Shown piece by piece: positions 8,053 through 17,634 of a DNA stretch of 64,000 bases (the first letter of the stretch is position 1; every line of letters begins with the position of its first letter). Source of the stretch: Burkholderia anthina (GTDB lineage Bacteria; Pseudomonadota; Gammaproteobacteria; Burkholderiales; Burkholderiaceae); assembly GCF_902498995.1 (NCBI RefSeq), contig NZ_CABVLY010000006.1, positions 186,001 to 250,000 on the forward strand, read 5' to 3'. Made by a program: the position numbers and the translations under genes. Under the pieces are notes generated by a model. That model was not told the origin of the DNA. It saw nothing but the letters and a program-made list of their open reading frames with translations, and made no database searches.

Positions 8053-9592
8053 GTCGCCCCGACCGCTGCTCGAGATGCGCGGAATCAGCAAGACGTTCCC
8101 GGCCGTGCGCGCGCTCGACAACGTCAGCCTGACCGTCTATCCGGGCGAGATTCACTCGCTGATGGGCGAGAACGGCGCGGGCAAATCGACGCTGATGAAG
8201 ATCCTGTCGGGCGCGTATCGCGCCGACGCCGGCGGCGAGATCCTGATCGACGGCGAGCGCATCGACATCGACGGCCCGCTCGCCGCGCGCGACGCCGGTG
8301 TCGCGGTGATCTACCAGGAGCTGTGCCTCGCGCCGAACCTGAGCGTCGCGGAAAACATCTACGTCGGCCGCGAGCTGCGCCGCGGCAACCGGCGCTGGGG
8401 CACCATCGACCGCGCGGCGATGGCGCGCGGCTGCCAGGACGTGCTCGAGCGTCTCGGTGCGCCGTTCGGCCCCGATACGCTCGTCGGCACGCTGTCGATC
8501 GCCGAGCAGCAGCTCGTCGAGATCGCGCGCGCCGTGCACACCCGTGCGCGCATCCTCGTGATGGACGAACCGACGACGCCGCTGTCGTCGCGTGAAACCG
8601 AACATCTGTTCGGCCTGATTCGCCAGTTGCGCGAGGAAGGCCTTGCGATCATCTACATCAGCCACCGGATGGCGGAGATCTACGAACTGTCCGACCGCGT
8701 GTCGGTGTTGCGCGACGGGTCGTACGTCGGCACGCTCGAGCGCGACGCGCTGTCGGCCGAACGGCTCGTCGCGATGATGGTGGGCCGCGACATCTCCGGC
8801 TTCTACAAGAAGGAACATGCGCCGTACGATCCCGGCCACCTGCTGCTGTCGGTCCGCGACATCGCCGACGGCGAGCGCGTGCGCGGCTGCAGCCTCGATC
8901 TCCATGCCGGCGAGGTGCTCGGCATCGCGGGGCTCGTCGGCGCGGGCCGCACCGAGCTCGCACGGCTGATCTTCGGCGCGGAGCCGCGCACGCGCGGCGA
9001 CGTGAAGCTGGGCGATCGCACGTTCGGCGCGCATTCGCCGCGCGACGCAATCGACGCGGGCCTCGTCTACCTGACGGAAGACCGCAAGCGCCAGGGCCTG
9101 TTCCTCGACATGAGCGTGCGCGACAACATCAACATCTCCGTGTGCAGCCGCGATGCACGCCTCGGCGCGCTCGATCTCGCACGCGGCGCCGAACGCGCGC
9201 GCGATGCGATCGCATCGCTGTCGATCCGCGTACCGAACGCGAACGTGAACGTCGGCGCGCTGTCGGGCGGCAACCAGCAGAAAGTGCTGCTGTCGCGCCT
9301 GCTGGAAACGAAGCCGCGCGTGCTGATCCTCGACGAACCGACCCGCGGTGTCGACATCGGCGCGAAATCCGAGATCTACCGGATCATCAACGAGCTGGCC
9401 CGCGCGGGCGTCGGCGTGATCGTGATCTCGAGCGAACTGCCGGAAATCATCGGCGTCGCCGATCGCGTGCTCGTGATGCGCGAAGGCGAGATCGCCGGCG
9501 AACTCGGCGGCCACACGCATACCCCCATCACGCAGGAAGCGATCATCGCGCTCGCGACCGGCTCGCAGCCCGAACTCGCCGACGCGCACTGA
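8039..9592 (+). CDS. Sugar ABC importer ATPase, duplicated cassette (RbsA/XylG-like)
   Basis: A 517-residue fusion of two ATPase domains, the usual RbsA/MglA/XylG architecture. The first domain has Walker [10 protein letters not shown] (43-51), signature [15 protein letters not shown] and Walker [13 protein letters not shown]. The second has the degenerate P-loop GLVGAGRTE, signature [13 protein letters not shown] and Walker [13 protein letters not shown]. Degeneracy of the second site is normal in the family. The start ATG inside the end of the ROK gene follows an AGGAGG-like site; the longer open frame upstream is in the wrong phase for a second protein. It energises the downstream permease. 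Ribose or another monosaccharide is the likely substrate, not decidable from sequence. Confidence 0.92.
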   Translation: MSRSESPRPLLEMRGISKTFPAVRALDNVSLTVYPGEIHSLMGENGAGKSTLMKILSGAYRADAGGEILIDGERIDIDGPLAARDAGVAVIYQELCLAPNLSVAENIYVGRELRRGNRRWGTIDRAAMARGCQDVLERLGAPFGPDTLVGTLSIAEQQLVEIARAVHTRARILVMDEPTTPLSSRETEHLFGLIRQLREEGLAIIYISHRMAEIYELSDRVSVLRDGSYVGTLERDALSAERLVAMMVGRDISGFYKKEHAPYDPGHLLLSVRDIADGERVRGCSLDLHAGEVLGIAGLVGAGRTELARLIFGAEPRTRGDVKLGDRTFGAHSPRDAIDAGLVYLTEDRKRQGLFLDMSVRDNINISVCSRDARLGALDLARGAERARDAIASLSIRVPNANVNVGALSGGNQQKVLLSRLLETKPRVLILDEPTRGVDIGAKSEIYRIINELARAGVGVIVISSELPEIIGVADRVLVMREGEIAGELGGHTHTPITQEAIIALATGSQPELADAH

Positions 9593-9632
9593 CCACGGCC
9601 CCTTCATTTCCCTCTTCATTCAAGGTACCGAA

Positions 9633-10670
9633 ATGATCAACCCGACCAAGCAGCGGAACCTCGCTTCCGCGACGGCCCATCCGGTCGCCAACCGTACGCC
9701 CCTGATGCGCGGCGCCGATCATCGCGCGCGCATGCAGTCGTTGATGCGCACCGCCGGCATGCTGCCGGTGCTGCTGGTCCTGTGCATCGGCTTCGGGTTC
9801 ATGACCGACGGCTTCTTCACGCTGCAGAACCTGTCGATCGTCACGCAGCAGGCCTCGATCAACATCGTGCTCGCCGCCGGCATGACCTTCGTGATCCTGA
9901 CGGGCGGGATCGACCTGTCGGTCGGCTCGGTGCTCGCCGCGTCGGCCGTCGCCGCGCTGCTCGCGTCGACCATCCCCGGCTGGGGCTGGCTCGGCGTGCC
10001 GTTCGCGCTCGCCGTCGGCCTCGTGTTCGGCGCGATCAACGGCGGCCTGATCTCGTTCCTGCGCCTGCCCCCGTTCATCGTCACGCTCGGCGCAATGACG
10101 GCCGTGCGCGGCATCGCCCGCCTGATCGGCAACGACACGACCATCTTCAATCCGCAACTGCCGTTCGCGTTCATCGGCAACGGCACGATCCTCGGCGTGC
10201 CGTGGCTCGTCGTCATCGCCTGTGCGGTGATCGCGCTGTCGTGGTTCATCCTGCGCCGCACGGTGCTCGGGATGCGGATCTACTCGGTCGGCGGCAATCC
10301 GGAAGCGGCGCGGCTGTCGGGCATCAACGTGCGCGCGATCCAGCTGTTCGTGTATGCGGCGTCGGGCCTGCTCGCCGGTCTCGGCGCGGTAATGTCCGCT
10401 GCACGGCTCTATGCGGCCAACGGCCTGCAGCTCGGCCAGTCGTACGAACTCGACGCGATCGCCGCGGTGATCCTCGGCGGCACGAGCTTCGTCGGCGGCG
10501 TCGGCTCGATCGTCGGCACGCTGATCGGCGCACTGATCATCGCGGTGCTGACGAACGGCCTGGTGCTGCTCGGCGTATCCGATATCTGGCAGTACATCAT
10601 CAAGGGCCTCGTGATCATCGGCGCCGTTGCGCTCGACCGCTATCGCCAGCGCGACTCCGCCCGCACCTGA
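9633..10670 (+). CDS. Sugar ABC importer permease (RbsC-like)
   Basis: A 345-residue inner-membrane permease of the RbsC family (BPD_transp_2) with about eight to ten predicted membrane helices. Diagnostic blocks are AAGMTFVILTGGIDLSVGSV early in the protein, LPPFIVTLGAM, GGNPEAARLSGI (the cytoplasmic coupling loop) and ILGGTSFVGGVGSIVGTLIG near the end. The N-terminal 40 residues are a hydrophilic extension. It lies 40 nt after the ATPase gene and before the binding protein, giving ROK-ATPase-permease-binding-protein order. Confidence 0.93.
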   Translation: MINPTKQRNLASATAHPVANRTPLMRGADHRARMQSLMRTAGMLPVLLVLCIGFGFMTDGFFTLQNLSIVTQQASINIVLAAGMTFVILTGGIDLSVGSVLAASAVAALLASTIPGWGWLGVPFALAVGLVFGAINGGLISFLRLPPFIVTLGAMTAVRGIARLIGNDTTIFNPQLPFAFIGNGTILGVPWLVVIACAVIALSWFILRRTVLGMRIYSVGGNPEAARLSGINVRAIQLFVYAASGLLAGLGAVMSAARLYAANGLQLGQSYELDAIAAVILGGTSFVGGVGSIVGTLIGALIIAVLTNGLVLLGVSDIWQYIIKGLVIIGAVALDRYRQRDSART

Positions 10671-10755
10671 CATCGTTTCCTCATCGCTCAACCCCGGGGC
10701 GCAGGCCGATCCTCCCGCGCCCGTCCGCCAAAGAACCCTTCGGAGACACAACGAC

Positions 10756-11700
10756 ATGTTCAAGCACAAAGCCGCCCTGACCGCCGTCGCCTGCGCACTC
10801 GCTTTCGGCACTGCCGCCGCCCATGCAGCCGACAAGCCGCTGAAATCGATCGGCGTCACGGTCGGATCGCTCGGCAATCCGTACTTCGTCACGATCGTCA
10901 AAGGCGCCGAAGCGCGCGCGAAGCAGATCAATCCGAACGCGAAGATCACCGCGGTGTCGGCCGACTACGACCTGAACAAGCAGTTCACGCAGATCGACAA
11001 CTTCATCTCCGCGCACGTCGACATGATCCTGCTCAACGCGACCGACCCGAAGGCGATCGAGCCGGCGGTGAAGAAGGCGCAGGCGGCCGGCATCACGGTC
11101 GTCGCGGTCGACGTCGCGGCCGCCGGCGCGAACGCGACCGTGCAGACCAATAACGTGAAGGCCGGCGAACTCGCGTGCGACTACCTCGCGAAGAAGCTCA
11201 ACGGCAAGGGCAACGTCATTATCGAGAACGGCCCGCAGGTGTCGGCCGTGATCGATCGCGTGAACGGCTGCAAGGCCATGCTCGCGAAGAACCCCGGCAT
11301 CAAGCTGCTGTCGAGCGACCAGGACGGCAAGGGCTCGCGCGAAGGCGGGATGAACGCGATGCAGGGCTACCTGACGCGCTTTCCGAAGCTCGACGGCGTG
11401 TTCACGATCAACGATCCGCAGGCGATCGGCAGCGATCTCGCGGCGAAACAGCTGAACCGCCCGGGCATCGTCATCACGTCGGTCGACGGCGCGCCCGACA
11501 TCGAGGTGGCGCTGAAGTCCAATACGCTCGTGCAGGCGTCGGCGAGCCAGGATCCGTGGGCAATGGCGCAGCAGGCCGTGAACGTCGGCTACGGGATCAT
11601 GAACGGCCAGAAGCCGGCCAATCCGATGATCCTGATCGAGCCGACGCTCATCACGCGCGACAACGTGAAGAACTACAAGGGCTGGAGCAGCCCGCGCTGA
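10756..11700 (+). CDS. Periplasmic sugar-binding protein (RbsB-like)
   Basis: A 314-residue periplasmic binding protein of the LacI/RbsB type (Peripla_BP_4). A signal peptide covers about residues 1-24 (core VACALAFGTAAAHA, cleavage before ADKP). The mature N-terminus IGVTVGSLGNPYFVTIVKGA matches the ribose-binding-protein start, and later blocks include LLNATDPKAIEPAV, VFTINDPQAIG and ITSVDGAPD. The chosen ATG gives a proper signal peptide; longer upstream frames do not. It completes the importer operon. The ligand is probably a pentose or hexose, exact sugar unknown. Confidence 0.9.
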   Translation: MFKHKAALTAVACALAFGTAAAHAADKPLKSIGVTVGSLGNPYFVTIVKGAEARAKQINPNAKITAVSADYDLNKQFTQIDNFISAHVDMILLNATDPKAIEPAVKKAQAAGITVVAVDVAAAGANATVQTNNVKAGELACDYLAKKLNGKGNVIIENGPQVSAVIDRVNGCKAMLAKNPGIKLLSSDQDGKGSREGGMNAMQGYLTRFPKLDGVFTINDPQAIGSDLAAKQLNRPGIVITSVDGAPDIEVALKSNTLVQASASQDPWAMAQQAVNVGYGIMNGQKPANPMILIEPTLITRDNVKNYKGWSSPR

Positions 11701-11817
11701 TCGCGCCGCGCACCCGCCGTGCCGGGCGGCGCCACACGTCGCCCGCGCGCAACGTCGAACGCCGCCCGCCCGCTGCCGCGCCGCGCGCCCCGCCTCGGCG
11801 CGAGGTTTCGATCTGCG

Positions 11818-13536
11818 CTACGCGCCGCCCTTCGCGCCGTTGCCGCGCGCCTGCAGCACCTGCAGGCTCTCGTCGACACTCAGTTCGGACATCGCATCAT
11901 CGCGCAGCGTATCGTCGGCCGCGCGACGCAATGCATGCAGCGCGTGCTCCTTGAGCCGCACGATCGCGAACTGCAGCCCGCGTGCCGCGCATTCGGCCGC
12001 GAACGTACGCAACGACTCGATCGTCGTGCCGTCGACGTCCGGCGTTTCCTCGAGGCTCAGCATCACGGTACGCGTATCGGGTGCGGCCTTCATCAGCGCA
12101 CGCACGCGATTGAGCATCCGGTCCGCGTTCGCGAAGAACAGTTGCGCCTCGGGCCGCACGATCAGCACGCCCGGCACGGGCTTCGCATCCGCATGATTCG
12201 CGACGTCGACGAAGTCGTGACCGTCGCGCAACCGGCCGAGCACGCTGACGCTCGGCTCGGACAACTTGCGCAGCGTCAGCAGCAGGCTCACGCCGATTGC
12301 CGCAAGCAGCCCGTGCAGCACGCCGAGCACGAGCACCGCGAGCAGCGCGGCGATCACGACGAGCCGGTCGCGATGCCACATCCAGTACGGCCGGAACACC
12401 GCAGGATGCAGCGAATGGCTGACCGCGAAGATCACGATCGCCGCGAGCACCGGCTCCGGCGTGCGTGCGAGTTGCGGCAGCAGCAGCCACACGATCAGCG
12501 CGACCACGCCGGCGGCCCATAGCCCCGCGAAACGCGATTGCGCGCCGGCTGCCTCGTTCGCGGACGTCGCCGAATAGCCGGCGCCGACCGGCATTCCGTG
12601 CAGCAATCCCGACACGAGGTTCGCGCACCCGATCGCGACGAGATCGCGGTTCGGCGACACGCTGTCGCCGTGCTTCAGCGCGAAGTTGCGAATCGATCCG
12701 TACGACTCCGCATACAGGATCAGCATCAACGCGAACGCGAGCTCGATCGTCTGCATCCACGCATTGCGGTCCAGATGCGGCAACCCGAATTCGAGATGCC
12801 GGAAGTCGATGTGCCCGACGATCGCGATCCCGTAGTGCTGCCAGTCGAACACGTAGCCGGCCGCGATCGACAGCACGATCACGACGAGCGTCGCCGGCAC
12901 GCGCGAGCGGCGCCCGAGCACGAACAGCAGCGCGAGCGCGGCCGCGCCGAGCGCGACGCTCGCGAGGTTCGCATGCGGCGCGCCGGTGACGAGATCGAGC
13001 GCGACATGCGGCGCATCGCTGTGCTGCACGGAGATCGCGAGAATCTTCGGCAACTGCTTGATGACGATCGTCAGCGCCAGCCCGAACGTGAAGCCGCGCA
13101 GGACCGGACGTGCAACGAAGTCCGACATGCCGCCGAGCCGCGCGACGCCCGCGAGGATGAACAGCACGCCCGTCATCGCGACGAGCGCGGCCGCCAGCGC
13201 GAGTTGCGCGGCAAGCGCCATCCCGGATTCGGCCAGCACCGTCGCCGCGAGCACGGCGGCCGACGACGACGTCGACGACACGATCGCAAAACGGCTGCTG
13301 CCCGTCAGCGCATAGACGACGAGCCCCGACAGCAGCGCGATGAGACCGGCCTGCGGCGGCAGGTTGGCAAGGCCCGCATACGCGACGGCCTCGGGAATCA
13401 GCAGGCCCGCGATCGACAGGCCGGCCAGCGCATCGAGGCCGATGCGCTGCGTCGGAGGTGGCGGCGCCGCATCGACTGCAGCGAAATGGTCGGCATGCTG
13501 CGGGCCGGCATCCGGGCGGATCGGGACAGTCGTCAT
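11818..13536 (-). CDS. SulP-family anion transporter with STAS domain
   Basis: A 572-residue SulP/SLC26-type permease. The N-terminal half holds about ten to twelve hydrophobic segments with the family block AGLLIPEAVAYAGLANLPPQ near residue 45, and the C-terminal ~120 residues form a STAS domain (PGVLIVRPEAQLFFANAD, then SLEETPDVDGTTIESL). SulP proteins carry sulfate, bicarbonate or dicarboxylates; the substrate is not evident. The gene follows the ParB-like gene by 24 nt on the same strand, suggesting one transcript. The 3' end converges with the sugar operon across a short GC-rich gap in which no terminator hairpin was recognised. Confidence 0.9.
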   Translation of the reverse strand: MTTVPIRPDAGPQHADHFAAVDAAPPPPTQRIGLDALAGLSIAGLLIPEAVAYAGLANLPPQAGLIALLSGLVVYALTGSSRFAIVSSTSSSAAVLAATVLAESGMALAAQLALAAALVAMTGVLFILAGVARLGGMSDFVARPVLRGFTFGLALTIVIKQLPKILAISVQHSDAPHVALDLVTGAPHANLASVALGAAALALLFVLGRRSRVPATLVVIVLSIAAGYVFDWQHYGIAIVGHIDFRHLEFGLPHLDRNAWMQTIELAFALMLILYAESYGSIRNFALKHGDSVSPNRDLVAIGCANLVSGLLHGMPVGAGYSATSANEAAGAQSRFAGLWAAGVVALIVWLLLPQLARTPEPVLAAIVIFAVSHSLHPAVFRPYWMWHRDRLVVIAALLAVLVLGVLHGLLAAIGVSLLLTLRKLSEPSVSVLGRLRDGHDFVDVANHADAKPVPGVLIVRPEAQLFFANADRMLNRVRALMKAAPDTRTVMLSLEETPDVDGTTIESLRTFAAECAARGLQFAIVRLKEHALHALRRAADDTLRDDAMSELSVDESLQVLQARGNGAKGGA

Positions 13537-13560
13537 GGGGCGATGGGCGCCGTGCGCGTG

Positions 13561-14187
13561 TCAGGGTTTGACGGCGATGACGCCCGACCAACCGGGCAGA
13601 TAGCGCGCGTCCTGGTCGTGTGCACGATGCAGCGCGGCGTCGAGCGCCTTCGCGAAATTCTTGCGGATCTGGTCGAGCGTGACGTGCTGGCGCAGGTAGT
13701 CGGCCCACAGGAATTCGCTGAACGGCGTCGCGTCCTTCGCGTAACCGCCCGCCGTGCGCAGTTCGCCCGCGAGGCTGCGATACGGATCGTCCTCGAGCCC
13801 CGTGAGCGCCTTCGGCAGATGCGCGTAGTCGCGACGCGATCCGTCCGCGCCGAACGGATGTACCCACTGGTTGTGTTCCATCATCCGCCAGAAGATCGTG
13901 TCGTCGAGCCAGGACAGATCCTTCAGCAGCATCGCGTTGACGCGCGACTCCCCTTCCTCGATCAGCGCGAGGCCGAGATGATGGTGATCGGTGATGTAAT
14001 GCAGGCCGTCCGGGCCGAGGACGGCCGGGAACCAGTGCGATTCGATCGCGGCCTTGCGCGCGCGCTTGTCGAGCGCCTTCCAGTGCTTGCGCTTCGCTTT
14101 CACTTCGCGATAGCCGACCGTCATCTGCGTCGGACGCAACGCGTCGAGCCTGACGGGAATGAGATGAACGTCGTTGCCGAGTGCCAT
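13561..14187 (-). CDS. ParB-like protein (ParBc_2 family) of unknown role
   Basis: A 208-residue protein with the features of the ParBc_2 'putative ParB-like nuclease' family. The N-terminal half has the ParB-box-like pattern VRLDALRPTQMTVGYREV followed by AVLGPDGLHYITDHHHLGLAL, where the DHHH cluster corresponds to the D-G-H-R box of ParB. There is no helix-turn-helix and no partner ParA gene, so a partition role is unlikely. The rest (GADGSRRDYAHLPKALTGLE...) is family-specific and rich in acidic and aromatic residues. It sits directly upstream of the SulP transporter with 24 nt between them. No biochemical function is assigned to this family to my knowledge. Confidence 0.8.
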   Translation of the reverse strand: MALGNDVHLIPVRLDALRPTQMTVGYREVKAKRKHWKALDKRARKAAIESHWFPAVLGPDGLHYITDHHHLGLALIEEGESRVNAMLLKDLSWLDDTIFWRMMEHNQWVHPFGADGSRRDYAHLPKALTGLEDDPYRSLAGELRTAGGYAKDATPFSEFLWADYLRQHVTLDQIRKNFAKALDAALHRAHDQDARYLPGWSGVIAVKP

Positions 14188-14310
14188 GGTCGTACCCCAT
14201 GTTGCTGATTTCCGGCAACGATACTCCTGATCCTGTGAGCCGTTAATACGTCGCGACCTCGATGCGCGCGTGATTGACCCTCTCTGACAACCGGCCGGGC
14301 CGGCACACGG

Positions 14311-14853
14311 TTACGCGCGCAGATCGTCGCGTTCGAGACGGTGGCGAACGTAGGGAATCCCGTCGTGCACGACGCTCACGCGACGCATGCCGAGCTTGCG
14401 CGCGACGTTCAGCGAACCCGTGTTCGCCTCGGCGATATCGGCGATCACGCGCGGCAGCCGCACGGTGTCGAACGCGTGACGCACGACGGCCGCCGCGGCT
14501 TCACACGCGATGCCGCGCCCCCACGCCGCGCGCACGAGCCGCCAGCCGATCTCGACGTCGCGTGCGCCGTTCGCATAGTCGGGAATCAGCAGGATCCAGC
14601 CGATGAACACGTCGGGTGCGTGCTTCTCGAAGATCGACCAGTAGCCGAGGCCCGGCGGATAGTCGCGCGTGATCCGGTGCGTGACGAAACGGCGATGCTC
14701 GACCGGATCGAGCCACGGACCCGCGATATGCCGCGTGACTTCGGGATCGCGATCCATCGCGATGCTCGCGTCGAGATCGGCCAGCACGCGCGGACGCAGC
14801 CACAGCCTTTCGGTCTCGAACACGGGCAACGCGGTAGCGCAACGTTCAGTCAT
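14311..14853 (-). CDS. GNAT-family N-acetyltransferase (RimJ/RimL-like)
   Basis: A 180-residue GNAT protein of the Acetyltransf_3 (RimJ/RimL) type. It begins with the typical PVFETERLWLRPRVLADLDA block and has IGWRLVRAAWGRGIACEAAA as the acetyl-CoA-binding motif, followed by RVIADIAEANTGSLNVARKL, the conserved N-x-x-S-x-x-x-x-x-K pattern. The start at MTERCATALP is preferred because AGGAG lies 6 nt upstream of it; a longer form would add 13 residues without a site. It could acetylate a ribosomal protein N-terminus or a small molecule. It is divergent from the MFS transporter gene. Confidence 0.88.
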   Translation of the reverse strand: MTERCATALPVFETERLWLRPRVLADLDASIAMDRDPEVTRHIAGPWLDPVEHRRFVTHRITRDYPPGLGYWSIFEKHAPDVFIGWILLIPDYANGARDVEIGWRLVRAAWGRGIACEAAAAVVRHAFDTVRLPRVIADIAEANTGSLNVARKLGMRRVSVVHDGIPYVRHRLERDDLRA

Positions 14854-15133
14854 CCGGACTCCTGATTCGATGGCGATGTGCGCCGGACACATTACATAAC
14901 TGATACAAAAAGCCTTCCGGAATGATACAGCCGCCTGTCACTTTGCTCGCCGGACCCCGTTTTCGCTTTCGCAATAGTTCATTTCGTAGGGATTATTCCC
15001 GATTCGACGTTATCGCGCCCCACATCGCACGACGCCTCGGCCTACACTCGATCCATGCCCCCGCGCCGCGCGCAGCCGGGCCGGCATCCGTCGACACATC
15101 GTAAGCGCGCTAGCCAATCAGGAGACTTCGGAC

Positions 15134-16354
15134 ATGAGCTGGACCCGCGAACAACGCAACGTCACGATCGCCGCCTATCTGGGCTGGACGCTCGATGCGT
15201 TCGATTTTTTCCTGATGGTTTTCGTGCTGAAGGACATCGCCTCCGAGTTCGCGTCGACGATCCCCGCCGTCGCCTTCGCGCTCACGCTGACCCTCGCGAT
15301 GCGCCCGCTCGGTGCACTGATCTTCGGCCGGCTCGCCGATCGTTTCGGTCGCCGTCCGACGCTGATGGTCAACATCGCGTGCTATTCCGTGCTCGAACTC
15401 GCGTCCGGCTTCGCGCCGAGCCTGGCCGCCCTGCTGGTGCTGCGCGCGCTGTTCGGCATCGCGATGGGCGGCGAATGGGGCGTCGGCTCCGCACTGACGA
15501 TGGAAACCGTGCCGACCCATGCACGCGGCATCGTGTCGGGCCTGCTGCAGGCCGGCTATCCGAGCGGATACCTGCTCGCGTCCATCGTGTTCGGCCTGTT
15601 CTACCAGTACATCGGCTGGCGCGGCATGTTCATGATCGGCGTGCTGCCCGCGCTGCTCGTGCTGTACGTGCGTGCGCACGTGCCGGAATCGCCGGCCTGG
15701 AAGCAGATGGAAAAGCGGCCGCGGCCGAGCCTGTGGGCCACGATGCAGCAGAACTGGAAGCTCGCGATCTACGCGATCGTGCTGATGACCGCGTTCAACT
15801 TCTTCTCGCACGGCACGCAGGATCTCTATCCGACTTTCCTGCGCGAACAACACCATTTCGATCCGCACACCGTGTCGTGGATCACGATCGTGCTGAACAT
15901 CGGCGCCATCGTCGGCGGCCTGTCGTTCGGTGCGATCTCGGAGCGCATCGGCCGTCGCCGCGCGATCTTCATCGCGGCGCTGATCGCGTTGCCGGTGCTG
16001 CCGCTGTGGGCATTCTCGAGCGGCCCGGTCGCGCTCGCCGCCGGTGCGTTCCTGATGCAGATTTCCGTCCAGGGCGCATGGGGCGTGATCCCGGTCCACC
16101 TGAACGAGATTTCTCCCGACGAGATCCGCGCAACCTTCCCCGGCGTCGTCTATCAGCTCGGCAACCTGCTCGCGTCGGGTAACGCGACGATGCAGGCATC
16201 GTTCGCGGTTTCGCAAGGCAACAACTACGGTTACGCGCTCGCGCTCGTCGCCGGCATCGTGGCCGTCGTGATCGCGGTGCTGATCCTGTTCAGCCGCGAG
16301 CGGCGCGGCATCGACATGACGCAATCGGTCAATACGCGTACCACCGCGAGCTGA
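15134..16354 (+). CDS. MFS transporter, sialate/lactate:H+ symporter-like (SHS) family
   Basis: A 406-residue major-facilitator protein with twelve predicted helices. The N-terminus YLGWTLDAFDFFLMVFVLKDIA is characteristic of the SHS and aromatic-acid symporter families (Asp in helix 1), with the MFS signatures GRLADRFGRRPTLM after helix 2 and SERIGRRRAI after helix 8. GIAMGGEWGVGSALTMETVP is the conserved helix-4 block. Relatives carry lactate, pyruvate, sialate or other organic acids. It stands alone, with an AGGAG site before the ATG. Confidence 0.85.
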   Translation: MSWTREQRNVTIAAYLGWTLDAFDFFLMVFVLKDIASEFASTIPAVAFALTLTLAMRPLGALIFGRLADRFGRRPTLMVNIACYSVLELASGFAPSLAALLVLRALFGIAMGGEWGVGSALTMETVPTHARGIVSGLLQAGYPSGYLLASIVFGLFYQYIGWRGMFMIGVLPALLVLYVRAHVPESPAWKQMEKRPRPSLWATMQQNWKLAIYAIVLMTAFNFFSHGTQDLYPTFLREQHHFDPHTVSWITIVLNIGAIVGGLSFGAISERIGRRRAIFIAALIALPVLPLWAFSSGPVALAAGAFLMQISVQGAWGVIPVHLNEISPDEIRATFPGVVYQLGNLLASGNATMQASFAVSQGNNYGYALALVAGIVAVVIAVLILFSRERRGIDMTQSVNTRTTAS

Positions 16355-16509
16355 TCGCACGCATTGCCGCATCGCATCATCGCGCGTGCCCCGTCCCGCC
16401 GGGGCCGCGCGCATGACTTTCCGCACCTGCACATCGAACTAGAGGAATTTGTCCAGATTCCCCGCTTGCCCGCTCCGCCCGCGTTTTTTTATCTTAATAA
16501 AAACGGCTG

Positions 16510-16528
16510 TTTGAATCAGATAATCAAA
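16510..16528. promoter_or_regulatory. Possible operator upstream of TetR gene
   Basis: An inverted repeat TTTGA-N9-TCAAA lies about 40 bp before the TetR start codon in an AT-rich patch. Position suggests an autoregulatory site; short arms make this weak. Confidence 0.3.
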
Positions 16529-16569
16529 TCACCAGTTCGCGGCCGGGAAACCGGCGTGGGAGGCGGAAC

Positions 16570-17388
16570 ATGGCAGTAAGTCAGGAGGGGCGACCGTCGG
16601 CGGGACGGCCGTCCGGCGGGCGATCATCCGGCACTCGGCAGGCCGGCGGGACGAAGGCGCGCATTCTCGATGCGGCCGAGGATCTGTTCATCGAACATGG
16701 CTTCGAGGCGATGTCGATGCGGCAGATCACGTCGCGCGCGGCGGTGAACCTCGCAGCGGTCAACTATCACTTCGGCAGCAAGGAAGCGCTGATCCACGCG
16801 ATGCTGTCGCGGCGGCTCGATCAGCTCAACCAGGAGCGTCTCGGCATCCTCGATCGCTTCGATGCGCAGCTCGCCGAGCACATCACCTGCGAGCACGTGC
16901 TCGGCGCGATGTTCATTCCCGCATTGAAGGCATCGCGCGACCCCGAACGCGGCGGCCCCGCGTTCCTCCGGCTGATCGGCCGCGCGTACACCGACCCGTC
17001 GCCGTTCGTGCGCAACTTCCTGACCGCCCACTACGCAAGCGTTGCGGGCCGTTTCTTCGACGCGTTCCAGCGTGCGCTGCCGCATCTGCCGCGCACGGAG
17101 CTCGGCTGGCGGCTGCACTTCGCGATCGGCGCGCTGTCCGGCGCGCTCGCCGGTGCCGAGACCGAAAGCCTGATCGACGAATTCTCGCAAGGCCGCACGA
17201 TGAACGACGTGCAGATGATCGCGCGGCTGTCTTCGCTGATCGTCGCCGCGCTGAAGGCCCCGATGCCCGACAGCGCGCAATTGTCGATCTTCGCCGCAGT
17301 GCTCGACGATGCGGGCGCGGGCGAGGTGTTCGGGCTGACACCGAGTACGGCAAGCGCCGATACGGCCACGCTGCACCCGGCGAACTGA
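16570..17388 (+). CDS. TetR-family regulator next to fadD
   Basis: A 272-residue TetR/AcrR repressor. After a Gly/Ser/Arg-rich N-terminal extension (about 25 residues) the helix-turn-helix is ILDAAEDLFIEHGFEAMSMR then AAVNLAAVNYHFGSKEALIHA, the typical recognition-helix pattern with YHFGSKE. The C-terminal part resembles the PsrA-like ligand domain that binds acyl-CoA or fatty acids in proteobacterial regulators. It lies 246 nt upstream of, and in line with, a FadD-type ligase gene, suggesting control of fatty-acid use (inference). The length exceeds the typical 200-220 residues because of N- and C-terminal tails. Confidence 0.88.
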   Translation: MAVSQEGRPSAGRPSGGRSSGTRQAGGTKARILDAAEDLFIEHGFEAMSMRQITSRAAVNLAAVNYHFGSKEALIHAMLSRRLDQLNQERLGILDRFDAQLAEHITCEHVLGAMFIPALKASRDPERGGPAFLRLIGRAYTDPSPFVRNFLTAHYASVAGRFFDAFQRALPHLPRTELGWRLHFAIGALSGALAGAETESLIDEFSQGRTMNDVQMIARLSSLIVAALKAPMPDSAQLSIFAAVLDDAGAGEVFGLTPSTASADTATLHPAN

Positions 17389-17634
17389 TCGCGCCGAAGG
17401 CCGCGCAGGCGGCATTTCATTGATGACTTGCGGGTGCGGGATCGCGCGGACGTGCAAGCGTTCGCGCCGGTTTGGCGCCCATGTATGCGGCCCGGGCCTG
17501 CGTTCACGCGCGGATCCGGGCCGAACGAATGTCATGCGGCGCAGTGCTGGCACGCGGGCTTTCGTCGACTGCACAACATCGGGCAGGAACAAGCGCCGAC
17601 GCGCTCGCTCTCGCCGAGACACCGGAGACCCATC

